From NCBI GenBank assembly GCA_963815355.1, contig CAWFGJ010000008.1, positions 25,808 through 89,807 on the forward strand: a stretch of DNA of 64,000 nt. The letters are read 5' to 3'. A model generated the notes under the pieces. It saw only the letters and a list, made by a program, of their open reading frames with translations, was not told the origin of the DNA and searched no databases. A program made the translations under genes and the position numbers. Shown one piece after another: positions 15,693 through 25,370 of the stretch. The stretch is from JAPUEK01 sp963815355 (GTDB taxonomy: Bacteria > Pseudomonadota > Alphaproteobacteria > Rhodobacterales > Rhodobacteraceae). Each line of letters begins with the position of its first letter. Position 1 is the stretch's first letter.

Positions 15693-16413
15693 TCAGGTTT
15701 TCAGAGTGGCCAGTGCCGTGGCAAGATCAATCGCCCCGTCATAGAGAGCGCGGCCCGAGATGGCCCCCGCGATCACGCCCGTGTCGCGCAGCCCGATCAG
15801 GTCTTCCATCCGGCTGACCCCGCCCGAGGCGATGACCGGGATTGAGACGGCGCGGGCAAGCGCCTCGGTCGCTTCAAGGTTCGGGCCTTGCATCGCGCCG
15901 TCGCGGTCGATGTCGGTGTAGATGAGTGCGGCCACCCCGGCGTCTTCAAAACTGCGGGCAAGATCGGTGACCTTGACCGTCGTCTCGGTCGCCCAGCCCT
16001 TGGTGGCGACATAGCCTTTGCGGGCGTCGATGCCGACCGCGACCTTGCCGGGAAAGGCGCGGGCCGCCTCGCGCACCAGCGCGGGGTTCTCAACCGCCAC
16101 CGTGCCAAGGATCACCCGCGCGAGGCCCTTTTCCAGCCACATCGCGATGGTTGCCATGTCGCGGATGCCGCCGCCCAACTGGGCCGGGACCGTGACGCGG
16201 GCCAGGATCGCCTCTACGGCCGCGGCGTTGACCGGCTTGCCAGCGAAGGCGCCGTTCAGATCGACCAGATGCAGCCAGGTGCAGCCCGCCGACTCGAAAC
16301 TTTGCCGCCTGCGCTGCCGGATCATCGCCGAACACGGTGGCCGCTGCCATCTCGCCACGCAAAAGCCGCACGCATTGGCCGTCTTTCAGGTCGATCGCGG
16401 GGTAGAGGATCAT
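15693..16413 (-). pseudogene. hisA: hisA (ProFAR isomerase), interrupted by one extra base
   Basis: Phosphoribosylformimino-5-aminoimidazole carboxamide ribotide isomerase of histidine synthesis. The N-terminus MILYPAIDLKDGQCVRLLRG with FGDDPAAQAAKF is in one frame. It continues as ESAGCTWLHLVDLNGAFAGK and YTDIDRDGAMQGPN in the next frame. Removing one base from the AAA at 16297-16299 (TTT on the coding strand) joins both into a normal protein of about 239 residues. Both active-site aspartate regions are otherwise intact and there is no other decay. An indel error is as likely as a real mutation, since loss would cause histidine auxotrophy. Confidence 0.9.
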
Positions 16414-16590
16414 CGGCGCGCTCCGGTTTTGGGTCAGTTTGGGCGGGTTTTGGACATGTGGCGTCTTTGGCATGGCCGGGCGGCCTTGCCAAGCACCCCA
16501 TTGATGCGACGCGACCCCACGTCATTGTTGATTGCAAGCCCCGCAGTCGCGAATGATCAGCCTCAGAACTCTGGGAGGAGGAGACCCACC

Positions 16591-16980
16591 ATGAAGACAC
16601 TGATTCTTGCCGCCGTGCTGGCCTTTGCCGGAACCGCCGCTTTGGCGGACCCGGTCGAGGGCATCTGGAAGACCAAGTCCGACGACAACGGCAATTTCGG
16701 CTATGTCCAGATCAAGCCCTGTGGCCCGGCCTTTTGCGGCACGCTGATCAAGTCCTTTGACAGCGCGGGCAAGGAAATGGCCAGCGAGAACATCGGTAAA
16801 AAGATTGTCTGGGATATGATCGCCTATCCGGATGGCCTTTATGACGATGGCCAGATCTGGTCGCCCGACCGGGACAAGACCTACAACTCGGACATGACAC
16901 TTGCCGGTGACAAGCTGTCGGTGCGCGGTTGCGTGTTCGGGATCTGCCGGGATGGCGGCACCTGGGTGCGGGTCAAGTAA
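16591..16980 (+). CDS. DUF2147 domain-containing secreted protein
   Basis: A 129-residue periplasmic protein. Signal peptide MKTLILAAVLAFAGTAALA is followed by DPVEGIWKTKSDDNGN, the usual DUF2147 opening. Four cysteines occur in the characteristic pairs CGPAFCG and CVFGIC, suggesting disulfides or metal binding, and the C-terminus GTWVRVK is typical. A GGAGGAGGAG ribosome site precedes the ATG. Length is normal and the function of the family is unknown. Its stop codon directly abuts the stop of the convergent LysE gene. Confidence 0.92.
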   Translation: MKTLILAAVLAFAGTAALADPVEGIWKTKSDDNGNFGYVQIKPCGPAFCGTLIKSFDSAGKEMASENIGKKIVWDMIAYPDGLYDDGQIWSPDRDKTYNSDMTLAGDKLSVRGCVFGICRDGGTWVRVK

Positions 16981-17574
16981 CTACATCCGCAAAACAGGGA
17001 TCAGCGTGGCCACCAACAGCGCGGCCATGCCCCAATTGAACAGTCGGAGCCGCCGCGGCTCCGACAACCAGCGGCGCAGGGCTTCGCCCGCCCAAGCCCA
17101 AAGCGAGACCGAGGGCAGGTTGACCGCCATGAACACCAGCGCCACCAGCCCCACGATTCCCAAGCCCCCTTCGGGCGCATAGGCCGAGATCGCCCCCAGC
17201 GCCATCGCCCAGGCCTTGGGGTTCACCCACTGGAACGCCGCCGCCTGCACAAAGCTGAACGGTCGCGTCGCGGCCTTGCCCGCCCCCGGTGCCGAGGAGT
17301 GCGCGATCTTCCACGCCAGCCACAGCATATAGCCCACCGACAGCACCTTCAGCGCGGTCTTCGCGGGTGGATAGCTGTGAAACACCCCCGCCAGCCCCAA
17401 CCCGACCAGACCCACCATCAGCGCGTGGCCCATGCTGATGCCCAGCATATGCGGGATGGTTCGGCGGAAGCCGTAATTCACCCCCGAGGCCAGAAGCATC
17501 ATGTTATTCGGCCCCGGCGTGACCGAGGTGACAAAGCAAAAGCCCAGCAGGGCGAGGAAAATATCGGGTGTCAT
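16981..17574 (-). CDS. LysE/RhtB family amino-acid exporter
   Basis: A 197-residue inner-membrane exporter with about six helices. The N-terminal TSVTPGPNNMMLLASGVNYGFRRTIPHMLGISMGH is the LysE/RhtB signature, and FQWVNPKAWAMALGAI is the second family motif. The start MTPDIFLALL was chosen as the beginning of the first helix. It is divergent from an Lrp-type regulator with about 75 bases between starts, the classical exporter-regulator arrangement. The substrate amino acid is not predictable. Confidence 0.94.
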   Translation of the reverse strand: MTPDIFLALLGFCFVTSVTPGPNNMMLLASGVNYGFRRTIPHMLGISMGHALMVGLVGLGLAGVFHSYPPAKTALKVLSVGYMLWLAWKIAHSSAPGAGKAATRPFSFVQAAAFQWVNPKAWAMALGAISAYAPEGGLGIVGLVALVFMAVNLPSVSLWAWAGEALRRWLSEPRRLRLFNWGMAALLVATLIPVLRM

Positions 17575-17648
17575 GGCCGCTGAGTGTTGCCTGCTTTGCC
17601 CCGCATTTGGTTGCAAAGATGCGAGGAATGCGGCAATATTCGCAACTT

Positions 17649-18101
17649 ATGGCGAAGATGGATGACATAAACTCTCACATATTGCGCGAGCTGTCGCGCA
17701 ATGGCCGCATCGCCAATCTGGAACTGGCGGAGCGTGTGGGCCTTTCCCCCTCGGCCTGCCTGCGCCGGGTGCAAGAACTGGAACGGGCGGGCGTCATCAC
17801 GGGCTACCGTGCGGTGATTGATCCGGCCAAGCTGGGTCTGGGATTTGTGGCCTATGTGACGGTCGGCCTGAACGCCCATACCAAAGCCGCCCAAGAGGCG
17901 TTTGAACGCGCCGTCTCGCGCGCGCCGGAGGTGCGCGAGTGTCACAACATCACCGGCACCGTTGAATATCTGCTTCGGGTGGAAACGACCGACCTTGCCG
18001 CTTTCAAGCATTGGCATACCGAGATCTTGGGGGTGCTGCCGCAACTGCGCTCCATCACCACCTTTGTGGTGATGGGCAGCCCAAAGGATGAACGGGCCTG
18101 A
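17649..18101 (+). CDS. Lrp/AsnC family transcriptional regulator
   Basis: A 150-residue regulator. The N-terminal HTH reads DDINSHILRELSRNGRIANLELAERVGLSPSACLRRVQELERAGVI. The RAM ligand domain follows, with GTVEYLLRVETTDLAAFKHW. Two nearby ATGs (17649 and 17658) are possible; neither has a clear ribosome site. It probably controls the divergent lysE-type exporter in response to an amino acid. Confidence 0.92.
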   Translation: MAKMDDINSHILRELSRNGRIANLELAERVGLSPSACLRRVQELERAGVITGYRAVIDPAKLGLGFVAYVTVGLNAHTKAAQEAFERAVSRAPEVRECHNITGTVEYLLRVETTDLAAFKHWHTEILGVLPQLRSITTFVVMGSPKDERA

Positions 18102-18262
18102 CCTTTGCGCCCTCCGGGGCTTCCGTTCCGCCATGCCCCGGCCCGCGCTGGGTTTTTTCCGCCAAACCCCGCCCCGCCGGAACGCCGCTCTCTTTTGCCC
18201 GGCCCCCTTCACACACCCGCGCCCTTCCCCTAGTCTGCGTCCCATCTTTCAGGGAGGCTACC

Positions 18263-19553
18263 ATGACCGAACGACCCCTTGGCTTTGACACCCTTGCCAT
18301 CCATGCCGGCACCGCGCCCGACCCCGCCACCGGCGCGCGGCAGGTGCCGATCTACCAGACCACCGCCTATGTGTTCCGCGATGCCGATCACGCCGCCAAA
18401 TTGTTCAACCTGCAAGAGGTGGGCTATATCTATTCCCGCCTGACCAACCCGACCGTGTCAGCGCTGGCCGACCGGGTTTGCGCGCTGGAAGGCGGGGCCG
18501 GGGCGATTGCCTGTTCGTCCGGCCACGCGGCCCAGATCATGGCCCTGTTCCCGCTGATGGGGCCGGGCAAGAACATTGTCGCCTCGTCTCGGCTTTACGG
18601 CGGCACGATCACCCAGTTCAGCCAAACCATCAAACGCTTTGGCTGGTCGGCCAAGTTCGTCGACACCGATGACCTGCTGGCCGTCGAACACGCCATTGAT
18701 GAGAACACCCGCGCGATCTTTTGCGAAACCATCGCCAACCCGGGCGGCTATATCTCGGACCTCGACGCGCTGGCACGCATCGCGGATCAGGCCGGAATTC
18801 CGCTGATCGTCGATAACACCACCGCCTCGCCCTACCTCTGCCGCCCCATTGAGCATGGCGCGACGCTGGTGGTACATTCGGCCACCAAATACCTGACCGG
18901 CAACGGCACCGTCACCGGCGGCATCGTGGTGGATTCGGGCAAATTCAACTGGTCCGCCTCGGACAAGTTCCCCTCGCTGTCGCAGCCAGAGCCGGCCTAT
19001 CATGGGCTGGTCTTCCACCCGACGCTGGGCGGCATGGCCTTTACCTTCCATTCCATCGCCGTCGGCCTGCGTGACCTTGGCATGACGATGAACCCGCAGG
19101 GCGCGCATTATACGCTGATGGGGATTGAAACCTTGTCGTTGCGGATGCAGCGCCATGTGCAAAACGCCAAGATCGTCGCCGATTGGCTGGAGCAAGACCC
19201 GCGGATTGAACAAGTCACCTACGCCGGGCTGGAACTCGTCGCCCTACCGCAAGCGGGCCGAAAAGATCGTGCCCAAAGGCGCTGGCGCCTTGTTCACCTT
19301 CTCGATGAAGGGCGGCTATGACGCCTGCGTCAAACTGGTCGACAGCCTGAAACTGTTCAGCCACGTCGCCAACCTTGGCGATACGCGCAGCCTGATCATT
19401 CACCCCGCCTCAACCACGCACCGCCAGTTGGACGAAGCGGCACAGATCCGCGCCGGGGCTGGCCCGAATGTGGTGCGCCTGTCCATCGGCATTGAGAATG
19501 TCGAAGACATCATTGCCGATCTTGACCAAGGCCTGACGGCGGCCACGGCCTAA
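18263..19553 (+). pseudogene. O-acetylhomoserine sulfhydrylase (MetY-like), one extra base
   Basis: A PLP-dependent Cys/Met-metabolism enzyme that makes homocysteine from O-acetylhomoserine and sulfide. The first 324 or so residues run from MTERPLGFDTLAIHAGTA through the PLP-lysine motif HSATKYLTGNGTVTGG to EQVTYAGLE. The rest (SSPYRKRAEKIVPKGAGALFTF to DLDQGLTAATA) is in another frame. Deleting one base at about 19233-19236 restores a protein of about 429 residues, normal for MetY. A GGAGG site precedes the ATG. No other lesions are seen. The related methionine gamma-lyase activity is an alternative. Confidence 0.88.
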
Positions 19554-19560
19554 GATCAGC

Positions 19561-19586
19561 CTGCGCCCCGGACCGATCCGGGGCGC
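19561..19586. terminator. Bidirectional terminator hairpin after metY-like gene
   Basis: An 11-base perfect stem TGCGCCCCGGA / TCCGGGGCGCA with a 4-base loop, between the metY-like stop and the convergent SIMPL gene stop. Confidence 0.75.
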
Positions 19587-19610
19587 AGGGCCATTTGGTT
19601 ACTGCGTGGG

Positions 19611-20294
19611 TTACTGCACCAGCGCGTAGGTAATCGTAACAGACGCCTGCATACCGACCTGACCCGCGGCCACCGGCACGGCGGGCGCATCCTTTGCCTC
19701 GGCCCGGAACATCGGGGACGGCCCGGCATAGACCGCAGCCTCGGTGATCGACAGGATCGCGCCCAGCTTTACGCCCGCCGCCTCGGCCAGCAAAGACGCC
19801 CGTGCGGCAGCATCGACCACGGCGGCCTTGCGCGCCTCATCCTGCGCGGGGCGCGGGTTTGCCAGCTCAAACGTGATGCCGTTCAGCGTGTTCGCCCCAT
19901 CGGCAATCGACGCGTCCAGAACCGACCCAAGACTGTCCAGCGCGCGGACCCGCACGTTCAGCATGTTGGACGCGACATAGCCCGCGATATGCGGGGTCGA
20001 CCCGCTGTCATAGCCGACCCAGTTCGGGTTCAGGCTTAGGTTTGAGGTCTGTAGATCGCGGTCCTCAACCCCCGCTGCTTTCAGCCTGTCCATCACCGCC
20101 TGCAATGCAGCCGAATTGGCCGCCATCGCCTCGGCCGCAAATTCGCCGTCGGTGGTGACACCCAAGGAAACGGTCGCCATATCGGGGGTGGCCTGCACGG
20201 TCGCCTCACCGGTGACCGTGATCTGCGCCTGACCAAAGGCAGAGACCGGAAGAATATAAAAAGAAGAAAGAACCAAGACGAGGGGAAGACGCAT
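19611..20294 (-). CDS. SIMPL (DUF541) domain periplasmic protein
   Basis: A 227-residue exported protein. Signal peptide MRLPLVLVLSSFYILPVSAFGQA precedes QITVTGEATVQATPDMATVSLGV, the hallmark first strand of the SIMPL/BP26 family. The family oligomerises in the envelope and has stress- or immunogen-related roles in alphaproteobacteria. The start follows a GGAGG site; upstream methionines in the frame are outside the normal protein. It follows the GST gene in the same direction with a gap of about 105 bases. Confidence 0.92.
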   Translation of the reverse strand: MRLPLVLVLSSFYILPVSAFGQAQITVTGEATVQATPDMATVSLGVTTDGEFAAEAMAANSAALQAVMDRLKAAGVEDRDLQTSNLSLNPNWVGYDSGSTPHIAGYVASNMLNVRVRALDSLGSVLDASIADGANTLNGITFELANPRPAQDEARKAAVVDAAARASLLAEAAGVKLGAILSITEAAVYAGPSPMFRAEAKDAPAVPVAAGQVGMQASVTITYALVQ

Positions 20295-20400
20295 GAAAAC
20301 CTCCAAAGGAACTGCGTGACAGGTGCTCTGTTGAAACGCATCCCACAAGGCGATCCTTGGCGGTGTATGAAAATAATTTTGCCGCCGCAGATCGGCGCGC

Positions 20401-21012
20401 TTACGCCAACCCGGCAAACGGATCGGCCCAGAACGGCGCTTGCATCAGCCGCCCATGCCAGCGCGCCACCGCTGGATACTCGGCCAGCGGCAGCCCGGCA
20501 CCCTCGGCAAAAGGCAGGCCCGCTGCCACCCGAAAATCGGCATAACACAGCGCATCATCTGCCACAAAGTCACGTTCTTTCATATGGTTATCCAAGATAG
20601 CCATGAACTTGTGCCAGTCCTTGAATGCCGCCGCGATCTCTGCCGGATCAAGGCGATCTGTCGTAAAGGTCGGCATCACGATGCGGTCAAAATAGATCGG
20701 CGAGACAGCTTGGTTCAGATGGTGCGTGGCCCAGCTGATCCAGCGGATCATCTCTGTCTGCGCCCGCCCCTGCCGCCAGAAATCCGACCCCGCCGCCATC
20801 GACAGATAGCAGACAATCGCATCGGTCTCCCACAACCTATAGTCCCCATCGACCAGCAAAGGACAAAGTGTATTGGGGTTCAGCGGTCGAAACGCCTCTT
20901 CGTGCCGCGGATCGCGCGGTGAGGCCCGTTCAAAGTCCAAGCCAATCCCGATGTGACGGGCCGCCGCAACACAAAGCCGGGGGTTCAAATTATGCGTGTA
21001 ATAGAGTTTCAC
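20401..21012 (-). CDS. Glutathione S-transferase family protein
   Basis: A 203-residue cytosolic GST. The N-terminal thioredoxin-like domain MKLYYTHNLNPRLCVAAARHIG leads to the cis-Pro and gamma-glutamyl-binding LCPLLVDGDYRLWETDAIVCYLS. The C-terminal helical domain follows, with the capping-box-like DDALCYADFRVAAGL. Class and substrate are unclear. No close functional partner is adjacent. Confidence 0.9.
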   Translation of the reverse strand: MKLYYTHNLNPRLCVAAARHIGIGLDFERASPRDPRHEEAFRPLNPNTLCPLLVDGDYRLWETDAIVCYLSMAAGSDFWRQGRAQTEMIRWISWATHHLNQAVSPIYFDRIVMPTFTTDRLDPAEIAAAFKDWHKFMAILDNHMKERDFVADDALCYADFRVAAGLPFAEGAGLPLAEYPAVARWHGRLMQAPFWADPFAGLA

Positions 21013-21219
21013 GGTGCACCTGCCGCCAATGGTTCCGCCGGATGCAATCGCAGACCGACGTTTCCGTCAAGCCAGCAGCGGGTCAACCCGTGTTTTCCTT
21101 GGGTTTTTCACGCAAACCCCCTGTCGGTTTTCTTTCATTCGGCAAAAACCTGCTATAGGAAGGTCAAAGCCCGCCAGGCCGCATTTCCGCGGCCTGCCTC
21201 CCCATGTTAGACACGCGTA

Positions 21220-24200
21220 ATGAAACCAGCTTTCGCCTTAGACTTTCGCGACAACGCCGTAAGCCTGCACCATAGATCGGGTGCCGGTTGGCATCAGGTT
21301 GGCAGCGTGCCTGTCGATGAGCCAGACTTGCCCGCCGCCATCGGCTATCTGCGCTCAACCGCGCTTGGCCTTTCGCCGCAGGGCGTGGCGACCAAGCTTG
21401 TGATTCCAAACGATCAAATCCTGTATCTGACCGTGCACGCGCCCGGCCCGGATGCCACCTCCCGGCGCAGCCAAATTGAGGCGGCTTTGGTGGGGCGCAC
21501 CCCTTATGCTGTTGAAGATCTGGTCTATGACTGGGCCGGCAAAGGCTCTGAGGTGCAGGTCGCGGTGATCGCGCGTGAGACTTTGGCCGAGGCCGAGGGC
21601 TTCGCCGCTGAGCATCGCTTCAACCCCCTGGCCTTCGTCGCCGTGCCCGATGATGGGGTTTTCGCGGGCGAGCCGTGGTTTGGTCCGACCGAGCTTTCGA
21701 CCAGCCTTTTGGCCCCCGGCGAAAAGCTGGAGCGCGACAAGCAGCCGATCTCGCTGCGTGGTCGCCCCCTCCCCTCCGCCACCGAGCCCGTCGCCGAAGC
21801 TTTGCCAGAACCGGCCCCTGTGATCGCAGAGACCCGTGTGGCCGCAGAGGCACCGGCGGCCGAACCAGCACAAGTACCTGAACCTGAAACTGATTTTGAA
21901 CCGGAAGCCGACATTTTCATGTCGGAAGAGCCGGACTTGGCGGCCGAAATTGCCCCCGTCGCAGCGGCTGAACCAGCAGTCGAAGTGCCAGAGGTCGATG
22001 CCACGCCCGCCGCGTCTACCATCGCCCCTGCCCCGTCAGCCGATGCCGATATTCCGGCCGATCCAGACCCCGTCGACGAACCCGAAGAAACCGCTGCCGT
22101 TGACGAACCGGAAGACCTGCCGCCATCCGCCATAGAACCGGAGGACATCGGCTTCGACGCGCCGCTGTTTGCGCCCCGCGCGGCTGATCCTGAACACGTT
22201 GAAATTGCCAAGGCCAAACCGGCCCCGCAACCCACGCCAGAACCGGAAGACCTGCTCCGCGCAGATCCGGACCTTAACCCGCCGACCGAAGAGCCCATCG
22301 AAGAAGCGCCTATGGCGCTGGACGTGCCGCACGAAGACCTGCGCGACGATGCCCCTGTGCCCCAGACGGCAAAGCCCGAGGCGCCCAAGCCCGTGAGTGT
22401 CACGGCCACGGCGATTGCGGATGACGTACCGGCAATGCCCGCATGGACACCGGCGATGGCCTTTGCCAGCCGCCGCAGTTCGGAAGCGGCAGGGAACGGT
22501 AAACCGCTTCCTCCTGTGCCCGGCGGCAAACCGACGTTGCGGGCACCGGTTGAGCGCCCGACCTCTGCCAAACCGCTCGCCGCCAACGCGGCCACCGCGC
22601 GCGTCGACAAAACGCCCCCCGCCAAAGAGGGCAAAGGCCTGCGCGGGATCGGTGCGTTTGTCTCTGGCGGTGACAGTGCTGGCGGCAAAAAGCGCAAGTC
22701 AGCGCCCCCTCCGGCACCCACGCCCACCACCCGCGCCACAGTCGCACCAATTGCCAAATCCACTATGCCGGCGCAACCGGCTCGGCCCGGCTCTTTTGGG
22801 CTAGGCGCGCGCGCGGCCCCGCAGCGCGGAAAACCGAAATATCTTGGCTTGATATTGACGGCCATCTTGTTGATTTTCCTTGCGGTTGTCGCCGCGTGGT
22901 CAACCTTCCTTGCGTCTTGGGATGGGGCGCCGACCACGATTGAAACCGCCGATGCGCCCCCGCCAGACAGTGGCGCCGACGTCCCCGCGCCGGAAGACGA
23001 AATGCTGGCGGACATGCAAGACCCAGCGGATTATGCCGCGTCAGATGAGGGCGTGGACGGTGACACTCTGCCTGACGCCCCGGCTGAGACGCTTCCCGAT
23101 GCCGCTGCGGCCCCCTTGCCGGAAGCGGCCCCTGAAACGGTTGTCACGACCGAAGGGGTGACCCCCGGCGCCCCGGGGGACGAGGCGCAGGATGAGATTT
23201 TCCTTGCCACGATGGACTCTCCTCCTGATGCGCCGGACCCGCTGGCTTTGCCCCAGTCCACGGCCCAAGGCGACCCGCTTCCCGATCAACAAGCGGCCCC
23301 GCCCCCCTTTGGCACCGTGTATCAGTTTGATGCGCAGGGGCTGATCGTGCCGACGCCCGAGGGCATCGTGACCCCCGATGGCGTGCGCATTGTGGCCGGC
23401 AAGCCCCCCGTGGACCCGCCCGCGCGCCCGGCAGAGTTGACCGCAGCCGCGGCACCTCTGGCCGCCGAGGCCGTGACAGAGGCGGCGACCGAGGCGCCCT
23501 TCCCCTCCGACCCGGCCCTTGCCGAAGCGCGGCCCAAGGCGCGACCCGAAGGGTTGGCCCCCCCCGCCAGCGCAACCCCGGATGATGACGCCTCCCTTGC
23601 CCCCGCCGCCGACAGCCGCTTCGCAAGCCTGCGCCCTCGCGCACGGCCCGAAGCGGTTGTCGCCGCCGGGGAAGCGGCCCGTGCCGCCAGCGCCGGGGCG
23701 TCGCTTGCTGAGACTGTGGTGGCCGAGAATGCCGTGGCCACGGCGGCCGATGCATCGCTTAGCCCGTTGGCGGTCGCGATCAGCCGCAAACCGGCCGCCC
23801 GCCCAGCGGACATGAGCCGCGCAGTCGAAGCCGCTGTTGCTGCCGCGACCCGCGAGGCCCCCCCCGCCCCGGAACCGGAGCCTGAGCCCGCGGCAAAGCC
23901 TGCGTCCGGAAAGAAATCCGCCGCGGTGGATGATCAGCTGGCCGATGATGAACCCGAACATACCAGTGCCGCGCCAAGCATCCCAACCAAGGCCTCGGTC
24001 GCCAAGCAGGCCACATACAAGAACGCCATCAACCTGTCAAAACTGAACCTTATTGGCGTTTATGGCACACAATCAAACCGTTACGCGCTGATCCGCCAAG
24101 AGAACGGTCGCTACAAGAAGGTCAAAGTCGGGGATAAGATCGACGGCGGCAAAGTGGCCGCGATCACCGCAACCGAGTTGCGCTACCAAAAAGGCTCTCG

Positions 24201-24231
24201 GATGATCACGCTGGCGATGCCCGCAGGCTGA
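21220..24231 (+). CDS. Large bitopic envelope protein with GspL/PilM-like N-terminus and GspC/PilP-like C-terminus
   Basis: A 1003-residue protein with four parts. Residues about 1-170 (MKPAFALDFRDNAVSLHH to RFNPLAFVAVPDDG) resemble the actin-like cytoplasmic domain of GspL/PilM. Residues about 185-535 are a long Pro/Ala/Glu-rich acidic linker, basic near its end. A single membrane helix (about 541-565, LGLILTAILLIFLAVVAAW) follows. A second Pro/Ala-rich linker runs to about 930. The last 69 residues (INLSKLNLIGVYGTQSNRYAL, VKVGDKIDGGKVAAI, LRYQKGSRMITLAMP) look like the HR/PilP beta domain of GspC. No other secretion or pilus genes are adjacent. The domain reading is by eye; the function is unknown. 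Confidence 0.7.
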   Translation: MKPAFALDFRDNAVSLHHRSGAGWHQVGSVPVDEPDLPAAIGYLRSTALGLSPQGVATKLVIPNDQILYLTVHAPGPDATSRRSQIEAALVGRTPYAVEDLVYDWAGKGSEVQVAVIARETLAEAEGFAAEHRFNPLAFVAVPDDGVFAGEPWFGPTELSTSLLAPGEKLERDKQPISLRGRPLPSATEPVAEALPEPAPVIAETRVAAEAPAAEPAQVPEPETDFEPEADIFMSEEPDLAAEIAPVAAAEPAVEVPEVDATPAASTIAPAPSADADIPADPDPVDEPEETAAVDEPEDLPPSAIEPEDIGFDAPLFAPRAADPEHVEIAKAKPAPQPTPEPEDLLRADPDLNPPTEEPIEEAPMALDVPHEDLRDDAPVPQTAKPEAPKPVSVTATAIADDVPAMPAWTPAMAFASRRSSEAAGNGKPLPPVPGGKPTLRAPVERPTSAKPLAANAATARVDKTPPAKEGKGLRGIGAFVSGGDSAGGKKRKSAPPPAPTPTTRATVAPIAKSTMPAQPARPGSFGLGARAAPQRGKPKYLGLILTAILLIFLAVVAAWSTFLASWDGAPTTIETADAPPPDSGADVPAPEDEMLADMQDPADYAASDEGVDGDTLPDAPAETLPDAAAAPLPEAAPETVVTTEGVTPGAPGDEAQDEIFLATMDSPPDAPDPLALPQSTAQGDPLPDQQAAPPPFGTVYQFDAQGLIVPTPEGIVTPDGVRIVAGKPPVDPPARPAELTAAAAPLAAEAVTEAATEAPFPSDPALAEARPKARPEGLAPPASATPDDDASLAPAADSRFASLRPRARPEAVVAAGEAARAASAGASLAETVVAENAVATAADASLSPLAVAISRKPAARPADMSRAVEAAVAAATREAPPAPEPEPEPAAKPASGKKSAAVDDQLADDEPEHTSAAPSIPTKASVAKQATYKNAINLSKLNLIGVYGTQSNRYALIRQENGRYKKVKVGDKIDGGKVAAITATELRYQKGSRMITLAMPAG

Positions 24232-25323
24232 TCACGACGCTTTCAGCACGCCCCGGTCGATCTGATCCTGCTCAATGCTTTCAAACAGTGCGCGGAAGTT
24301 GCCCTCGCCAAAGCCATCATCGCCTTTACGCTGGATAAACTCGAAAAAGATCGGGCCGATGACGGTCTTTGAGAATATCTGCAACAAGATCCGCGTCTCA
24401 CCGCCATCAACGACGCCCTCTCCGTCGATCAGGATGCCGTGCTTGGCCATACGGTCGATCGGCTCCTGATGGCCGGCAACCCGCGTGCGGGACAGGTCGT
24501 AATAGGCCATTGGGGGTTTGGGCATGAATTTCAGGCCGCGCTCTGCAATCTCATCAGTCGCGGCGTAGATGTCTTCTGCCCCAACGGCAATATGTTGAAT
24601 CCCCTCACCTTTATAGCGCTTGAGGTATTCCACGATCTGCCCGGTCTCGCCGCGATCTTCGTTGATCGGGATACGAATGCGCCCACAGGGGGAGGTCAGC
24701 GCCCGACTGAACAGGCCCGAGTGTTTCCCCTCGATATCGAAGAACCGGATTTGGCGAAACTTGAACAGATCACCGTAGAAATTGAACCAACGGTCCATGT
24801 TCCCTTTGTGGACGTTATGGGTGAGGTGGTCGAGATAGTGAAACCCGACGCCCGCCGGCTTTGGCGCGCCCAGCCACTCAAACGCGCTATACGGGTTGGA
24901 GTCGCCATACTGATCAACAAAGTAGATCAACGACCCGCCGATCCCCACAATCGCCGGAACATCAAGGGTTTTGCCCGCTTCGGTATAGGCCGTGGCACCT
25001 GCGGCGACGGCATGGGCAAACGCATGATCCGCATCGACCACCCGCCACCCCATCGAGGGCGCGCAAGGCCCGTGCTCCTGCACAAAGCGCCACGCATGGC
25101 TGTCGGGGTCATTATTCAGAATATAGGTGATGTCACCTTGCTGCCAAAGTTCGATGTCCTTGGTCTTGTGGCGCGCCGTCAGGGCATAGCCCATCCGGCC
25201 GAATACGTCGCGCAGGGCTTCGGGTTCCGGATGGGCGAATTCGACAAACTCAAACCCATCCGTGCCAGCCGGATTTTCGGATGAGATCGTTGATTTCGGT
25301 GCGGAATGCGGAAATGGTCCCAT
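24232..25323 (-). CDS. hpd: 4-hydroxyphenylpyruvate dioxygenase
   Basis: A non-heme Fe(II) enzyme that converts 4-hydroxyphenylpyruvate to homogentisate in tyrosine catabolism; 363 residues. Two glyoxalase-like domains are visible. The iron ligands lie in LDHLTHNV, GIQHIAVGAED and FFEFIQRKGDDGFG, the last being the diagnostic C-terminal segment. Its stop abuts the stop of the large envelope gene. It is divergent from an Lrp-type regulator across a repeat-rich 130-base region, so regulation by that protein is likely. Confidence 0.97.
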   Translation of the reverse strand: MGPFPHSAPKSTISSENPAGTDGFEFVEFAHPEPEALRDVFGRMGYALTARHKTKDIELWQQGDITYILNNDPDSHAWRFVQEHGPCAPSMGWRVVDADHAFAHAVAAGATAYTEAGKTLDVPAIVGIGGSLIYFVDQYGDSNPYSAFEWLGAPKPAGVGFHYLDHLTHNVHKGNMDRWFNFYGDLFKFRQIRFFDIEGKHSGLFSRALTSPCGRIRIPINEDRGETGQIVEYLKRYKGEGIQHIAVGAEDIYAATDEIAERGLKFMPKPPMAYYDLSRTRVAGHQEPIDRMAKHGILIDGEGVVDGGETRILLQIFSKTVIGPIFFEFIQRKGDDGFGEGNFRALFESIEQDQIDRGVLKAS

Positions 25324-25370
25324 CTTGGCCTCCTGAACGCTGTCAGATCAGAATACCGCATTTGTGATAC

